Shown here: positions 42,702-52,115 of the stretch, one piece after another
Position numbering within the stretch: position 1 is the first letter of the stretch
Layout: every line of letters starts with the position of its first letter
NCBI RefSeq assembly: GCF_947624825.1
Contig: NZ_CANQLZ010000007.1
Span: 1 to 64,000, forward strand
DNA length: 64,000 nt
From: an uncultured Acinetobacter sp.
GTDB lineage: Bacteria > Pseudomonadota > Gammaproteobacteria > Pseudomonadales > Moraxellaceae
Reading direction: 5' to 3'
Translations under genes and position numbers: made by a program
The notes under the pieces: model-generated
Databases searched by the model: none
Told to the model about the DNA's origin: nothing
What the model saw: only the letters and a program-made list of their open reading frames with translations

Positions 42702-44522
42702 TCACAAGTCATCTAGCTTCATCTGTTGTGATGTGGATGGGCTTAAATCACGCTTGAGTTTCGCAAGGCGCTTGGCTTTAAACTCAGCATCTTGTTGAAA
42801 TAAGTAAGCCAATTCATCTAAAGCTGCTTCTTGAGTTTGATACAGCTTAGTATCATCATATTCGATATGCTGTTGTTGGCGTTGTAATGTTTGGTCGTGA
42901 ATTCGAAACTCTTCTATACTCGTCATCAGAGGTTCATCTTGCTTGTTTAAAGATGCCAAACTTTTTTGGGCTAATTCTAAAGCAGATAAATAGGTTTCTC
43001 GCCAAATATGGGCAATGCCTAAATCTTTTAACAAATGCGCATGATGGCGGTCGCGAGCACGTACAAAAAGCTCAATCTCAGGATAATTTAACTGTAAATA
43101 GCGCACAATATTGATATTGTCTTCTACATCATCTACTGCAATCACTGCAACTTTAACCTGTGCTAAGGTTAGTTTTTCTAATTGTGTGGCGTCGGTGGCA
43201 TCTAAAACATGCAAACTCCCCCCATAGGCTTCTAGTGCTAAATCTGCTTTGATATGACTGTCGATGGCTGTAAATGGGGTGTGTTGCAGATGTGCCACGC
43301 GTGCCACCAATTGTCCAAAACGCCCAAACCCAATAATCAATAATGGAGCGTTAACCAGATGTTCTGAGCTAGTGTCTTGTGGTTGGAGGCGCGGCAACAA
43401 ATAGCGTTGGACTACAATGAATAAAAATGGTGACAGTAAAAAATTCAACATCAATAAAATTAGATAAGGCTCTAGTAAGGCTGCATTGGCGATTTGTTTT
43501 TCAAAGGCCATATACAACAAGATAAAACCAAATTCGCCACTACTGAGTAAAGCGGCTGCGCTTAAAGTACTGTCTTGCCAAGAGAGCTTAAAATAACGGC
43601 TAAGTGCCACATAAAGCAGCATCTTAACCAATAACAACGTGATTAAGCCTACACCTAAAAACAACGGCTGCTCAACAATGAGTTGTAATGGCAGGCTGAG
43701 CCCCAAAACAATAAAAAATGCAGCAAAAACTAAACCCTGCAAGGGGCGAACATACAGTTTTAAACGCTGCTCAAAACGTGAATCAGAAATTAAAAAACCA
43801 GCAAGCATCGCAGCTAAAGTTGCATGGATACCTAACGCATCTAAGGCAATAAAACTTAAACTGGCACTAAACACCGCACTGGCTAGGATGAGTTCATGGG
43901 TATGTGTTTTTTCTAACAGATCAAATACGGGTTGTAGCACATAACGTTGTAGTAAATATAAACCACTGATTGCAGCCACTAAACTCATCACATAGGCCAA
44001 GCCATGTTGAGGTGATGCCATATTAAATAGTGGCAACGCAGCCATAAAAATTGCAGCAATTAAGCTCTGCACTAAGCCAAATTGTGTTAATTTTTGGGTG
44101 ATACGAGAATTTAAGATAGTTTTGAGTTGCTGCTGTAATAAGCTAAAACTCACCAAACTTAACGCGCCACTAATGATTAAGCTTTGCAGCACAGTTAAAC
44201 CTAAGGCAAAAACACCAAGCACGGTGCCTAGACTGCTTAAAATGAGCCATGCAGCAACAGGCAATTGAAGCATTTGTTTATGGATTGAGATTAAACGCGA
44301 AGGATGCAGTTGCATGCCCACTAAAAATAATAAGAATAACAGACCTAAGTGTTGCAGTTGTTTGAGTTCCACACTTAAATCAATTAGATTTAAAGCAAAA
44401 GGCCCAAGCATAATCCCTGTAATGACATAGCCGAGCAAGGAGGGGAGTCCTAAAGACTTGGTCATAGGCACCAAGACCAAGGCAAACGCCAAGATGATCG
44501 TCAGTTGTATAAGTAAAGACAT
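42702..44522 (-). CDS. CPA2 family cation:proton antiporter with RCK (TrkA-N) domain, KefB/KefC-like
   Basis: The 606-residue protein has an N-terminal Na+/H+-exchanger-type membrane domain of about 12 helices (1-380; LGYVITGIMLGP near 29-40, FFIVLGLSL further on). A cytoplasmic RCK-N domain follows, with the Rossmann loop IIGFGRFGQLVARV and the KefC-like series DATD, AVDDVEDN and ARDRHHAHLLKDLG. A charged tail of about 85 residues ends it. Such proteins exchange K+ or Na+ for protons; KefB/C are glutathione-gated. I cannot tell whether the glutathione site is kept. It follows priA by 37 bases on the same strand. Confidence 0.88.
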   Translation of the reverse strand: MSLLIQLTIILAFALVLVPMTKSLGLPSLLGYVITGIMLGPFALNLIDLSVELKQLQHLGLLFLLFLVGMQLHPSRLISIHKQMLQLPVAAWLILSSLGTVLGVFALGLTVLQSLIISGALSLVSFSLLQQQLKTILNSRITQKLTQFGLVQSLIAAIFMAALPLFNMASPQHGLAYVMSLVAAISGLYLLQRYVLQPVFDLLEKTHTHELILASAVFSASLSFIALDALGIHATLAAMLAGFLISDSRFEQRLKLYVRPLQGLVFAAFFIVLGLSLPLQLIVEQPLFLGVGLITLLLVKMLLYVALSRYFKLSWQDSTLSAAALLSSGEFGFILLYMAFEKQIANAALLEPYLILLMLNFLLSPFLFIVVQRYLLPRLQPQDTSSEHLVNAPLLIIGFGRFGQLVARVAHLQHTPFTAIDSHIKADLALEAYGGSLHVLDATDATQLEKLTLAQVKVAVIAVDDVEDNINIVRYLQLNYPEIELFVRARDRHHAHLLKDLGIAHIWRETYLSALELAQKSLASLNKQDEPLMTSIEEFRIHDQTLQRQQQHIEYDDTKLYQTQEAALDELAYLFQQDAEFKAKRLAKLKRDLSPSTSQQMKLDDL

Positions 44523-44559
44523 GCAGCGTCCTGTGGTAAACAGCAGTTCAAGCGGTAAT

Positions 44560-46764
44560 TTAGCTTAATTCTTGTGGGTCAATATCAAGGCTCAGTTTCA
44601 TCTGTGAGGGTTTTTGTTGCAACAGATTTGGCCACCATGTACGTAACTGTAGATGCAATTGTGCACGATCTTGTGCCAACATCACCATATGCGCATGAAA
44701 GCGGTTGGCTTTACGCTCCATAGGCGCGGGAATGGGACCCCAAATGGTGATGGTATCATTAGACATTTCACGTAAAAAAGTGGCATGTTGTTGTAGAAAA
44801 TCTAAGTTTTGTTCTTGTAAGCGTGATTCACAGCGTAGTAATGCGGCATAACGAAAGGGTGGTAATTGGGCAATCTCACGCTCGCTTAAGGTTTGTTTGG
44901 CAAATGCACGATAGTCATTATTGACTAAAGTACTTAGTAACGGATGATCAGGCCGTAGTGTTTGTAAATACACATCACCTTTACGCTCCCCACGACCGGC
45001 ACGGCCTGCAACTTGAATAATCAATTGTGCGGTACGTTCAGGGGCACGAAAGTCAACACTGAGCAAACCTGAGTCTATATCTAAGATGGCCACCAAAGTT
45101 ACATAAGGAAAATGATGACCTTTAGCCAGCATTTGTGTGCCTAATAAAATCAGCGGCTCGCTACTATGAATCTTGTCATAAATCTTTTGCCAACTGCCCA
45201 CACGGCTTGTCGAATCACGATCGACACGTAATACAGGATAATCAGGAAAAAGCTGCTTGAGTTGCTCTTCAACTTTTGCAGTGGCCAAACCGATGGGTTT
45301 GAGTTCTTTGTGCTGACAACTTGGGCATTGATCAGGTTGACGTTGAATCGTGCCACAGTGATGACAATGCAAATGTAAATAAGGTTGCTGATGTACGGTA
45401 AAATTGGCATCGCAATGTGGGCATTTGGCTTGCCATGCACAGCTATCACAAATTAATACAGGTGCATAACCACGACGGTTTAAAAACACCAAGACTTGTT
45501 CTTGTTTTTCTAAGCGTTTGCCTATTTCAGTGATTAAGCTTTGGCTAATGCCTTGCACTTTTTGCTCAGCTTTTAAATCCAAAACATGGATTTTAGGCAT
45601 GACGGCGCTACCGGCACGTTGGTTGAGTTGTAGTGCGGTCATTTTGCCTTGCTGCACAAGGGCATAACTGTCGATGCTTGGGGTGGCAGAACCTAAAATA
45701 ATGGGGCACTGTTGTAAATAGGCGCGGTATAACGCCACATCACGGGCATGATAGCGAAAACTTTCTTGCTGTTTAAAAGACAAATCATGTTCTTCATCTA
45801 AGATAATTAAGCCTAGGTTATGCATGGGCGCAAAAATTACTGAACGTGTGCCTAAAATAATTGAGGCTTTACCCGTCTGGGCGTGTTGCCATGCTTGTAG
45901 GCGTTTTGAGTCATTTAGCCCTGAATGCATCAGTACAATATTGCAATGAAAGCGTGATTGAAAGCGGCTAATGGTTTGTGGGGTTAAACCAATTTCAGGC
46001 ACCAATACCAAGACTTGTTTGCCTTGTTTGAGCACTTCTTGCATGACTTGCAAATACACTTCGGTTTTGCCACTGCCGGTTAAACCATCAAGCAAAAATG
46101 CGTGATATTTGTTTTTGGCTTTTAAAATACTTTGAATGGCGACTTTTTGTTCATCGTTGGCAGTTAATGGCATGTGTGCCAAAGTCATGGGGATGGGGCT
46201 AAAATCTTGAGCTTCCAACACACAATCAATAATGCCTTTTTTTTCCAACGCTTTTAAAGTTGCGGTTTCAATGCCGGCTAAATTCAGAATATTTTCCGCC
46301 GTGCCAGTCGGATGTAGCTTTAAAATTTTGTACGCTTCTTGCTGTTTTTCAGAGCGTTTAATTTTATTTTCTGCGATTAAATCGAGCACTCGCCACATAC
46401 GAGCCAACAAATTATAAGGTCGTCCTTGACGCAATAAACTTGGCAACGCGCTATGCAAGACTTCGCCTAAGGGAAATTGGTAGTATTTAGAAGCCCAAGT
46501 GAGCAGTTTTAAGCTGTTGGTATCAAAAATTGCCACATCGTCTAATAATTCGGTAATACTTTTTAGTTTAATATGTGGCGCAATCGGTGCATCGGGTTCG
46601 AGCTTTTCAATAATGATGCCCACTAAGTTTTGTCGACCAAAAGATACGGCCACACGCGCACCGACTTGGGCTTGCTGATATTGACTTTCAGACAACAAAT
46701 AATCAAAGCAATCGTAGAGGTGAACCGGTACGGCCACACGAACACGATAGTTAAGATTGGACAT
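44560..46764 (-). CDS. priA: primosomal protein N' (replication restart helicase PriA)
   Basis: PriA recognises stalled forks and D-loops and reloads the replisome. With the ATG at 46764 the protein is 734 residues, about the E. coli length; a TTG ten codons upstream is less likely. It has the N-terminal 3'-DNA-end-binding domain, Walker A DGLTGSGKTEVYLQV (about 225-239), DEEH (motif II), the GSATPS motif, the eight-cysteine zinc region (CDSCAWQAKCPHC, then CHHC and CPSC) inserted between helicase lobes, and the late VAGRAGRGERKG motif VI. It is divergent from gspF. Confidence 0.97.
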   Translation of the reverse strand: MSNLNYRVRVAVPVHLYDCFDYLLSESQYQQAQVGARVAVSFGRQNLVGIIIEKLEPDAPIAPHIKLKSITELLDDVAIFDTNSLKLLTWASKYYQFPLGEVLHSALPSLLRQGRPYNLLARMWRVLDLIAENKIKRSEKQQEAYKILKLHPTGTAENILNLAGIETATLKALEKKGIIDCVLEAQDFSPIPMTLAHMPLTANDEQKVAIQSILKAKNKYHAFLLDGLTGSGKTEVYLQVMQEVLKQGKQVLVLVPEIGLTPQTISRFQSRFHCNIVLMHSGLNDSKRLQAWQHAQTGKASIILGTRSVIFAPMHNLGLIILDEEHDLSFKQQESFRYHARDVALYRAYLQQCPIILGSATPSIDSYALVQQGKMTALQLNQRAGSAVMPKIHVLDLKAEQKVQGISQSLITEIGKRLEKQEQVLVFLNRRGYAPVLICDSCAWQAKCPHCDANFTVHQQPYLHLHCHHCGTIQRQPDQCPSCQHKELKPIGLATAKVEEQLKQLFPDYPVLRVDRDSTSRVGSWQKIYDKIHSSEPLILLGTQMLAKGHHFPYVTLVAILDIDSGLLSVDFRAPERTAQLIIQVAGRAGRGERKGDVYLQTLRPDHPLLSTLVNNDYRAFAKQTLSEREIAQLPPFRYAALLRCESRLQEQNLDFLQQHATFLREMSNDTITIWGPIPAPMERKANRFHAHMVMLAQDRAQLHLQLRTWWPNLLQQKPSQMKLSLDIDPQELS

Positions 46765-46918
46765 AGTACGCTCAACTTGACAAGGTAAATGCAATGGGTA
46801 TGTGATAAAGAGTTATGTTAGAGTGATCACACATTTTATAGCCCTCACTATGAATGATTTTGCGTCTGTGGCGCAACTGAAGTTCAGGGATTTTTTTTGG
46901 AAAAATTAGAGCATTAAC

Positions 46919-48124
46919 ATGCCTGCATATCAATTTACTGCGCTCGATGCTGCAGGAAAACAGCATAAAGGCGTACTTGAAGCCGACTCGGCACGCCAAA
47001 TTCGACAGCAATTGCGCGATCAACAGTTACAACCCATTCGTGTAGAGCCGGTAGAACAACAACAAGATGCAAGCCAACGTGCATGGTGGCATAAAAAAGT
47101 CAGTGCTTATGATTTAGCTTTAATGACCCGTCAGTTGTCTGTGTTAATTGCAGCGTCGATTCCTTTAGAAGAAGCATTACGTGCGGTCAGTAAACAAAGT
47201 GAAAAAGCCCATGTGCGTAATGTCTTAATTTCGGTACGTTCTAAAGTACTTGAAGGCTATTCATTGGCCAAAGCCCTTGATCAAGCCGGACGTTTTCCCG
47301 AACTTTATATTGCCACCATTGCCGCAGGTGAGCGCTCAGGGCATTTAGATTTAATTTTAGAACAGCTTGCCGATTACACCGAAAATCGCTTTGCCATGCA
47401 AAAAAAGATTCAAGGTGCCATGATTTACCCGATCATTTTAATGCTGATGTCTTTTGCTATTGTCATGGGTTTAATGACCTATGTGGTGCCGGATATTGTC
47501 AAAACATTTGACCAAAATCCTGAAGCCTTGCCGTGGATTACAGTCGCATTAATGTATAGCAGTGATGTGATTCGTGTGGCGTGGCCTGCAATGTTGGTCA
47601 TGGGTGTGGTGGGTGGGCTGTTATGGTTACGCTTTTTAAAAACCCAGGCAGGACATTATGCCTTTGACCGTTTGATTTTAAAATTGCCCTTATTGGGAAA
47701 ATTGTCGCGTGGCATTAATGCAGCACGCTTTGCCAGTACTTTGTCCATTTTGACCCAATCGGGTGTACCACTTGTTGATGCACTTAAAATTGCCGCAGCG
47801 GTGAGTAATAATTGGGTGATTCGTGATGCTGTTAATGTGGCAGCAGAAAAAGTCACCGAAGGGGGCAACTTAGGCACGCAATTAGAGCGCAGTGGTTATT
47901 TTCCACCCATGATGGTACAAATGATTAAAAGTGGTGAGAGCTCAGGGGAGTTAGATCGCATGTTAGAGCGCTCATCGACCATGCAAGATCGCGAAGTCAC
48001 CAGTTTAATTAGCACTTTATTGGCTTTGCTTGAGCCGTTAATGTTGGTGCTGATGGCCAGTATTGTGTTGGTGATTGTAATTGCCGTGATGCTGCCGATT
48101 GTCAATATGAATAATATGATTTAA
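46919..48124 (+). CDS. gspF: type II secretion system inner-membrane protein GspF
   Basis: GspF is the inner-membrane platform protein of the type II secretion system. The 401-residue protein begins with MPAYQFTALDAAGKQHKGVLEADS, typical of GspF, and has two repeated T2SSF domains (about 70-195 and 270-395), each with LxRQLSVLIAAGxPL-like and ATIAAGERSGHLDLIL / MIKSGESSGELDRML signatures. Three membrane helices are near 168-190, 220-240 and 370-395. It is paired with gspG only; the other gsp genes are not in this window, which fits the scattered T2SS genes of Acinetobacter. Confidence 0.95.
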   Translation: MPAYQFTALDAAGKQHKGVLEADSARQIRQQLRDQQLQPIRVEPVEQQQDASQRAWWHKKVSAYDLALMTRQLSVLIAASIPLEEALRAVSKQSEKAHVRNVLISVRSKVLEGYSLAKALDQAGRFPELYIATIAAGERSGHLDLILEQLADYTENRFAMQKKIQGAMIYPIILMLMSFAIVMGLMTYVVPDIVKTFDQNPEALPWITVALMYSSDVIRVAWPAMLVMGVVGGLLWLRFLKTQAGHYAFDRLILKLPLLGKLSRGINAARFASTLSILTQSGVPLVDALKIAAAVSNNWVIRDAVNVAAEKVTEGGNLGTQLERSGYFPPMMVQMIKSGESSGELDRMLERSSTMQDREVTSLISTLLALLEPLMLVLMASIVLVIVIAVMLPIVNMNNMI

Positions 48125-48128
48125 TAAA

Positions 48129-48599
48129 ATGTGTATGAACGAGATGAACATGAATACAGCAAAACATAACATGCCGCGTCTAAAACGTGCCGCGGGTTTT
48201 ACCCTGATTGAAGTGATGGTGGTGATTGTAATTTTAGGCGTGTTAGCTGCCTTAATCGTACCCAATGTGATGGGACGTGGTGAAAAAGCTAAAGTGGATA
48301 CCACTGCTATTACCTTAAAAGGTGTGGCAGGTGCATTGGATCAATATAAGTTAGACAACAGTCGTTATCCAAGCATGCAAGATGGTGGTTTAGAAGCATT
48401 GGTGACGCAGCCTGAGTCAGCCAAAAATTGGATGCCAGGCGGCTATGTAAAAGGTGGTTATCCAAAAGACAGTTGGGACAATGACCTACAATATATCGCG
48501 CCGGGCAGTGAAGGTCGTGCCTTTGATTTATACTCATTTGGTGCCGATGGTAAAGAAGGTGGTGAAGGCACAGATGCCGATATTTACTATCAGCCTTAA
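48129..48599 (+). CDS. gspG: type II secretion system major pseudopilin GspG
   Basis: GspG forms the pseudopilus that pushes substrates through the secretin. The sequence has the prepilin cleavage site AAG|FTLIEVMVVIVILGVLAALIVP, with Glu at +5, then the GspG core (DQYKLDNSRYPS, GLEALVTQP, GGYVKGGYPKDSWDNDLQY) and the C-terminal calcium-loop region GADGKEGGEGTDADI. The start is uncertain among four nearby Met codons; GAG six bases before the ATG at 48150 favours a 149-residue form. It begins five bases after gspF. Confidence 0.95.
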   Translation: MCMNEMNMNTAKHNMPRLKRAAGFTLIEVMVVIVILGVLAALIVPNVMGRGEKAKVDTTAITLKGVAGALDQYKLDNSRYPSMQDGGLEALVTQPESAKNWMPGGYVKGGYPKDSWDNDLQYIAPGSEGRAFDLYSFGADGKEGGEGTDADIYYQP

Positions 48600-48623
48600 T
48601 TGAGAATCATTCTAAAATTTTAA

Positions 48624-48679
48624 TAGATTGAATATATCACTTCAGTGCATCGGTTGTTTCAATCTAGACTGAAGTGATA
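48624..48679. repeat. two interleaved perfect inverted repeats after gspG
   Basis: TAGATTGAA (48624-48632) pairs with 48658-48666, and TATCACTTCAGT (48635-48646) pairs with 48668-48679. The order A-B-A'-B' means the two stems cannot nest; they form either alternative hairpins or a pseudoknot. No T tract follows on either strand. Confidence 0.85.
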
Positions 48680-48882
48680 ATACATCTTAATACCATAAAT
48701 TATATTAAATATATGATTTATATAAATTAAAATAATAATTGATAGATGCGACTTATAATAAGAATTATTCCCATATTTAATGATTACAATAATCAAAAAA
48801 TATGTAGAGAAATAGGCTTTTTATTTAAAAAACAAACTCGCATAATGTCCTCATCGCAAGGTTTTTGACGAAGGAGGATGGA

Positions 48883-49218
48883 ATGAAAGCGTTAATTTTG
48901 TCGGATGAAATCAACCAATTCCATTGGTCTATGTTGAAATCGGTGCTATTGGTACTGAGCTTATTGCCGATGAGTCAGATGTTTTTAAATGGCTGGCAAG
49001 CCACTGAAGGCAGTAGCCAAATTATGGTGGGTTTTTTTGCCATTAGTTTATTTAGTGCCATCACGTTATTAAGTTTTTACTTTGCTTTACAAGCCACAGT
49101 TGCCAAATTACAGCAGCAAGAGATGACGGTGCTTGAGCAGCGTGTGATACAGCTGTATCGTTATGTGCCGATGCTATCGCTTGCCAGTATGTTGTCTTAC
49201 TTAAGTTTACAGATTTAA
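48883..49218 (+). CDS. small membrane protein of unknown function
   Basis: The start at 48883 has a near-perfect AAGGAGG site five bases upstream, giving 111 residues. Three hydrophobic segments are likely (SVLLVLSLLPMSQMFL, about 20-36; MVGFFAISLFSAITLLSFYFAL, about 50-71; and MLSLASMLSYLSLQI at the C-terminus). No family motif is recognised. A very AT-rich 200 bases precede it, and a terminator follows its stop codon. Confidence 0.75.
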   Translation: MKALILSDEINQFHWSMLKSVLLVLSLLPMSQMFLNGWQATEGSSQIMVGFFAISLFSAITLLSFYFALQATVAKLQQQEMTVLEQRVIQLYRYVPMLSLASMLSYLSLQI

Positions 49219-49246
49219 AAAAACCGAGGCATTGACCTCGGTTTTG
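49217..49246. terminator. bidirectional terminator between the small membrane protein gene and lnt
   Basis: AAAACCGAGG pairs with CCTCGGTTTT around a six-base loop, with A and T tracts on the two sides, between convergent genes. Confidence 0.9.
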
Positions 49247-49251
49247 TTTGT

Positions 49252-50811
49252 TTAGCGTCTTGATTTAAACGACACATCAACTTTCTTTGGTCGGAAGAAC
49301 CAACCTAATAACAGCAATAATAGTGATACCACAATAATTGGCCAATCACTTAAACGCGTATATAAGGTCTGTCCTTGCATAGCAGGTAACTCACCACGTA
49401 ACACCACAGCTTGATCCATTGGGGCACGTTTTACGATTTCCCCATCATGATTAATAATGGCCGTCACGCCGGTATTGGTGGCACGAACAAACCAACGTCC
49501 ATTTTCTTTGGCACGCATTTGTACCATTTGCAAATGTTGTAACGGTCCTGCTGTACCGGTAAACCATGCATCATTAGACACGGTCACCAAGAAATCACTT
49601 TGACTGGCATTACGACGGGTTAAATTCGGATAAGCCACTTCATAACAAATTGCCGCGCCTAAGTTATGCTGATGAACCTTAAGTGGTGTTTGATCATTGG
49701 CACCACGACTAAAGCCACTCATCGATGGGTCATTTTGTAAGGCAGGCAATACCCAACTTAAAAAGCCCGACAGTGGAATATATTCACCAAAAGGCACTAA
49801 GCGTTGCTTTTTATAAATGCCTTCAGCTTGTGTACCACTGGCCATAATACTGTTATAGAACATGGGATGCTGTTCACGTTGCGATTCGGCCAAATCCCAA
49901 TACGGAATACCGGTAACCCATGCACTGCCTGTATTTTGCGCTTGCTGTTGCATAGCATCTAAAAATGGCTGAATGTCAGTTTGGAACATTGGAATGGAAG
50001 ATTCAGGCCAGACAATTAAATCGCGTCCCCATTCGCTACGGGTTAAATCTGCATAAATACTCAAGGTTTTGCCTTGATATTCGGTCAGCCATTTTAAATC
50101 TTGAGGAATGTTACCTTGAATCAAAGACACCGAAAGCGGAACAGTTGCTTTTTGTTGAACAAATTCAATTTGACTGGCTGCCCATGCACCAATGAGTAAA
50201 ACTGCTGATGGCACTGCCCAAATAAAGCGTTTGCGGCATAACTCGACCAAAGCACAGGCTAAGATAATCACCACAAACGAGACGCCAAACACCCCAAACA
50301 AAGGTGCATATCCATCTAAGAAATAACCGGTAAAGGCATAACCTGCAAACAGCCATGGGAAACCGGTAAACACCCAAGTTTTTGCCCATTCAAACAATAC
50401 CCACAATGGTGCAAAGGTGAGTGGTGTTTCGGGAAAAAAGCGACGATAGCTCCATGCCTGAAACGCACTAAACAACCCCATGATCAGTGCCATGACTGCA
50501 ATCATTAAAATGGCAAGTGGTGCTGCGGTATCGCCATAGACATGAATTGAGGTATACAGCCAAAATGCACCCACAAACCATAAACCAATACCGTAACTTA
50601 AGCCAATGGCAAACGCATGCACAGGTGAGCGTTTATGCAGTGCTGCATACAGTAAAGCCGGTGAGAGCAGGGCAATATACCACTGCTCAAAGGGTGCTAA
50701 GCTAAAACTAAAAATTGCGCCTGCGATGAGTGCCAACAACAGCGGAAAAATAAGCGGCAAGGCTTTTTTTTGCTCTACATCACGGGCTAATTTGTTGAAG
50801 TACGCTCTCAT
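49252..50811 (-). CDS. lnt: apolipoprotein N-acyltransferase
   Basis: Lnt adds the third acyl chain to the N-terminal Cys of lipoproteins in the inner membrane. The 519-residue protein has an N-terminal bundle of about six helices (20-215) and a nitrilase-type periplasmic domain with the catalytic Glu in IVWPESSIPMF, Lys in KQRLVPFGEYIPL and Cys in AAICYEVAYP. A last helix near 490-510 anchors the C-terminus. The start overlaps the corC stop by four bases (ATGA), the widely conserved corC-lnt pair. Confidence 0.97.
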   Translation of the reverse strand: MRAYFNKLARDVEQKKALPLIFPLLLALIAGAIFSFSLAPFEQWYIALLSPALLYAALHKRSPVHAFAIGLSYGIGLWFVGAFWLYTSIHVYGDTAAPLAILMIAVMALIMGLFSAFQAWSYRRFFPETPLTFAPLWVLFEWAKTWVFTGFPWLFAGYAFTGYFLDGYAPLFGVFGVSFVVIILACALVELCRKRFIWAVPSAVLLIGAWAASQIEFVQQKATVPLSVSLIQGNIPQDLKWLTEYQGKTLSIYADLTRSEWGRDLIVWPESSIPMFQTDIQPFLDAMQQQAQNTGSAWVTGIPYWDLAESQREQHPMFYNSIMASGTQAEGIYKKQRLVPFGEYIPLSGFLSWVLPALQNDPSMSGFSRGANDQTPLKVHQHNLGAAICYEVAYPNLTRRNASQSDFLVTVSNDAWFTGTAGPLQHLQMVQMRAKENGRWFVRATNTGVTAIINHDGEIVKRAPMDQAVVLRGELPAMQGQTLYTRLSDWPIIVVSLLLLLLGWFFRPKKVDVSFKSRR

Positions 50812-51647
50812 TGACGCACAGCCTGAATCAATTGAATGCTACGCGCATCGGCTTTTAAAATAGTGAACTGCCAATGGTCAATGGTTACGGTTTGACCTTG
50901 TAAATCACTGACCAAGCCAATCTCTTGCAGCAATAAACCGCCCATGGTTTCCACTTCATCATCAGGGAAATTTGTGTTGAGCATGTCATTAAAGTATTCA
51001 ATCGGGGTTAGGGCTTGCACTAACCATGTATTGGTAGTTTGTGGGTCTTGATCGGGAACAATATAGTCAGATTCGGCATCGGCTGTATCGTGCTCATCTT
51101 CAATTTCCCCAACGATTTCTTCTAAAATATCTTCTAAGGTCACTAAACCTGAAGTTGAGCCATATTCATCCACCACAATCGCCATATGCGTTTGGGTATT
51201 TTTAAGCATCCGTAGCACTTGATCTGAACGTGCACTTTCAGGCACAAACAAAGGCTGACGCATTAAGGCATGGACATGAATACTTTGACCGGGATTTAAT
51301 AAAAACGGCAATAAATCTTTGGCCAATAAAATCCCCACCACATTGTCGGGCTGTTCTACCGAAAACACCGGAAAACGTGAATGTGCCGATTCAACCAAGA
51401 TTGGTAAAATATCAATCAGTTGATCATCTTCTTGCAAACTGACCATAGCTGGACGCTGGGTCATCACTTCACGAATTTTAGTAGCCGGAAGGTCAAGTAC
51501 ACCTTCTAACATAGCCACTGTGTCGGGTTCTAAAAATCGACGTGAATCTTGTACTAATTTTAGCAATTCATCGCGGGTTTCTGGCGCGGTACCTAACCAT
51601 TTGCGTAAACCGCGCATACCCCACGATGGGCCTGATTCCTCGTGCAT
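50808..51647 (-). CDS. corC: CorC/HlyC-type CBS-domain protein
   Basis: The 279-residue soluble protein has a CBS pair (about 60-185; IREVMTQRPAMVSLQEDDQLIDIL and MRQPLFVPESARSDQVLRML, with MAIVVDEYGSTSGLVTLEDILEEIVGEI, all read in parts) and a C-terminal CorC_HlyC domain (about 200-279). CorC is linked to magnesium and cobalt homeostasis in enterics, though its direct role is debated. It lacks the DUF21 membrane domain of larger relatives. AGGA lies six bases before the ATG. It is co-transcribed with lnt. Confidence 0.93.
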   Translation of the reverse strand: MHEESGPSWGMRGLRKWLGTAPETRDELLKLVQDSRRFLEPDTVAMLEGVLDLPATKIREVMTQRPAMVSLQEDDQLIDILPILVESAHSRFPVFSVEQPDNVVGILLAKDLLPFLLNPGQSIHVHALMRQPLFVPESARSDQVLRMLKNTQTHMAIVVDEYGSTSGLVTLEDILEEIVGEIEDEHDTADAESDYIVPDQDPQTTNTWLVQALTPIEYFNDMLNTNFPDDEVETMGGLLLQEIGLVSDLQGQTVTIDHWQFTILKADARSIQLIQAVRQ

Positions 51648-51803
51648 GATCTTTCCTAAAGACTCTTAATATCAAAAAATGTAAATTGAATCATACCGCA
51701 GAAAAAGCACTTGTCTATGGATAAACATGCCTGAGCTTAGGCAGAATTTAACTTTGCTGAAGATATGTTAAAATAATTGCGGTTTTTTATTCTGAGCGTG
51801 GTC

Positions 51804-52055
51804 ATGGCCGATATTGTTCCAAGTATTCAACTTAATACCCGTGGTTTACGTTGCCCTGAACCGGTGATGATGTTGCATCAAGCCATTCGTAAATCTAAAT
51901 CGGGCGATGTGGTTGAAGTGTTTGCTACAGATAACTCAACGTCTTGGGATATTCCTAAGTTTTGTATGCATTTAGGGCATGAGTTGTTATTACAAGAAGA
52001 ACGCTTAGATGAAAATGGCAATAAAGAATTTCATTATTTAGTGCAAAAAGGCTGA
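51804..52055 (+). CDS. tusA: sulfurtransferase TusA
   Basis: TusA passes sulfur from IscS towards tRNA 2-thiouridine and other thio-cofactors. With the ATG at 51804 the protein is 83 residues. It has the invariant LNTRGLRCPEPVMMLHQAIR with the active Cys in the CPxP motif (about residue 19), and the SirA-like alpha/beta fold. An in-frame TTG nine codons upstream lies over the predicted -10 (TAAAAT, 51769-51774) and is unlikely to be the start. GAG sits about seven bases upstream. Confidence 0.94.
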   Translation: MADIVPSIQLNTRGLRCPEPVMMLHQAIRKSKSGDVVEVFATDNSTSWDIPKFCMHLGHELLLQEERLDENGNKEFHYLVQKG

Positions 52056-52115
52056 TTATTTAATCTCTAAAGTTGAGTATCATTTCTTTTATATAATTTA
52101 TATGAAATATTAGAA

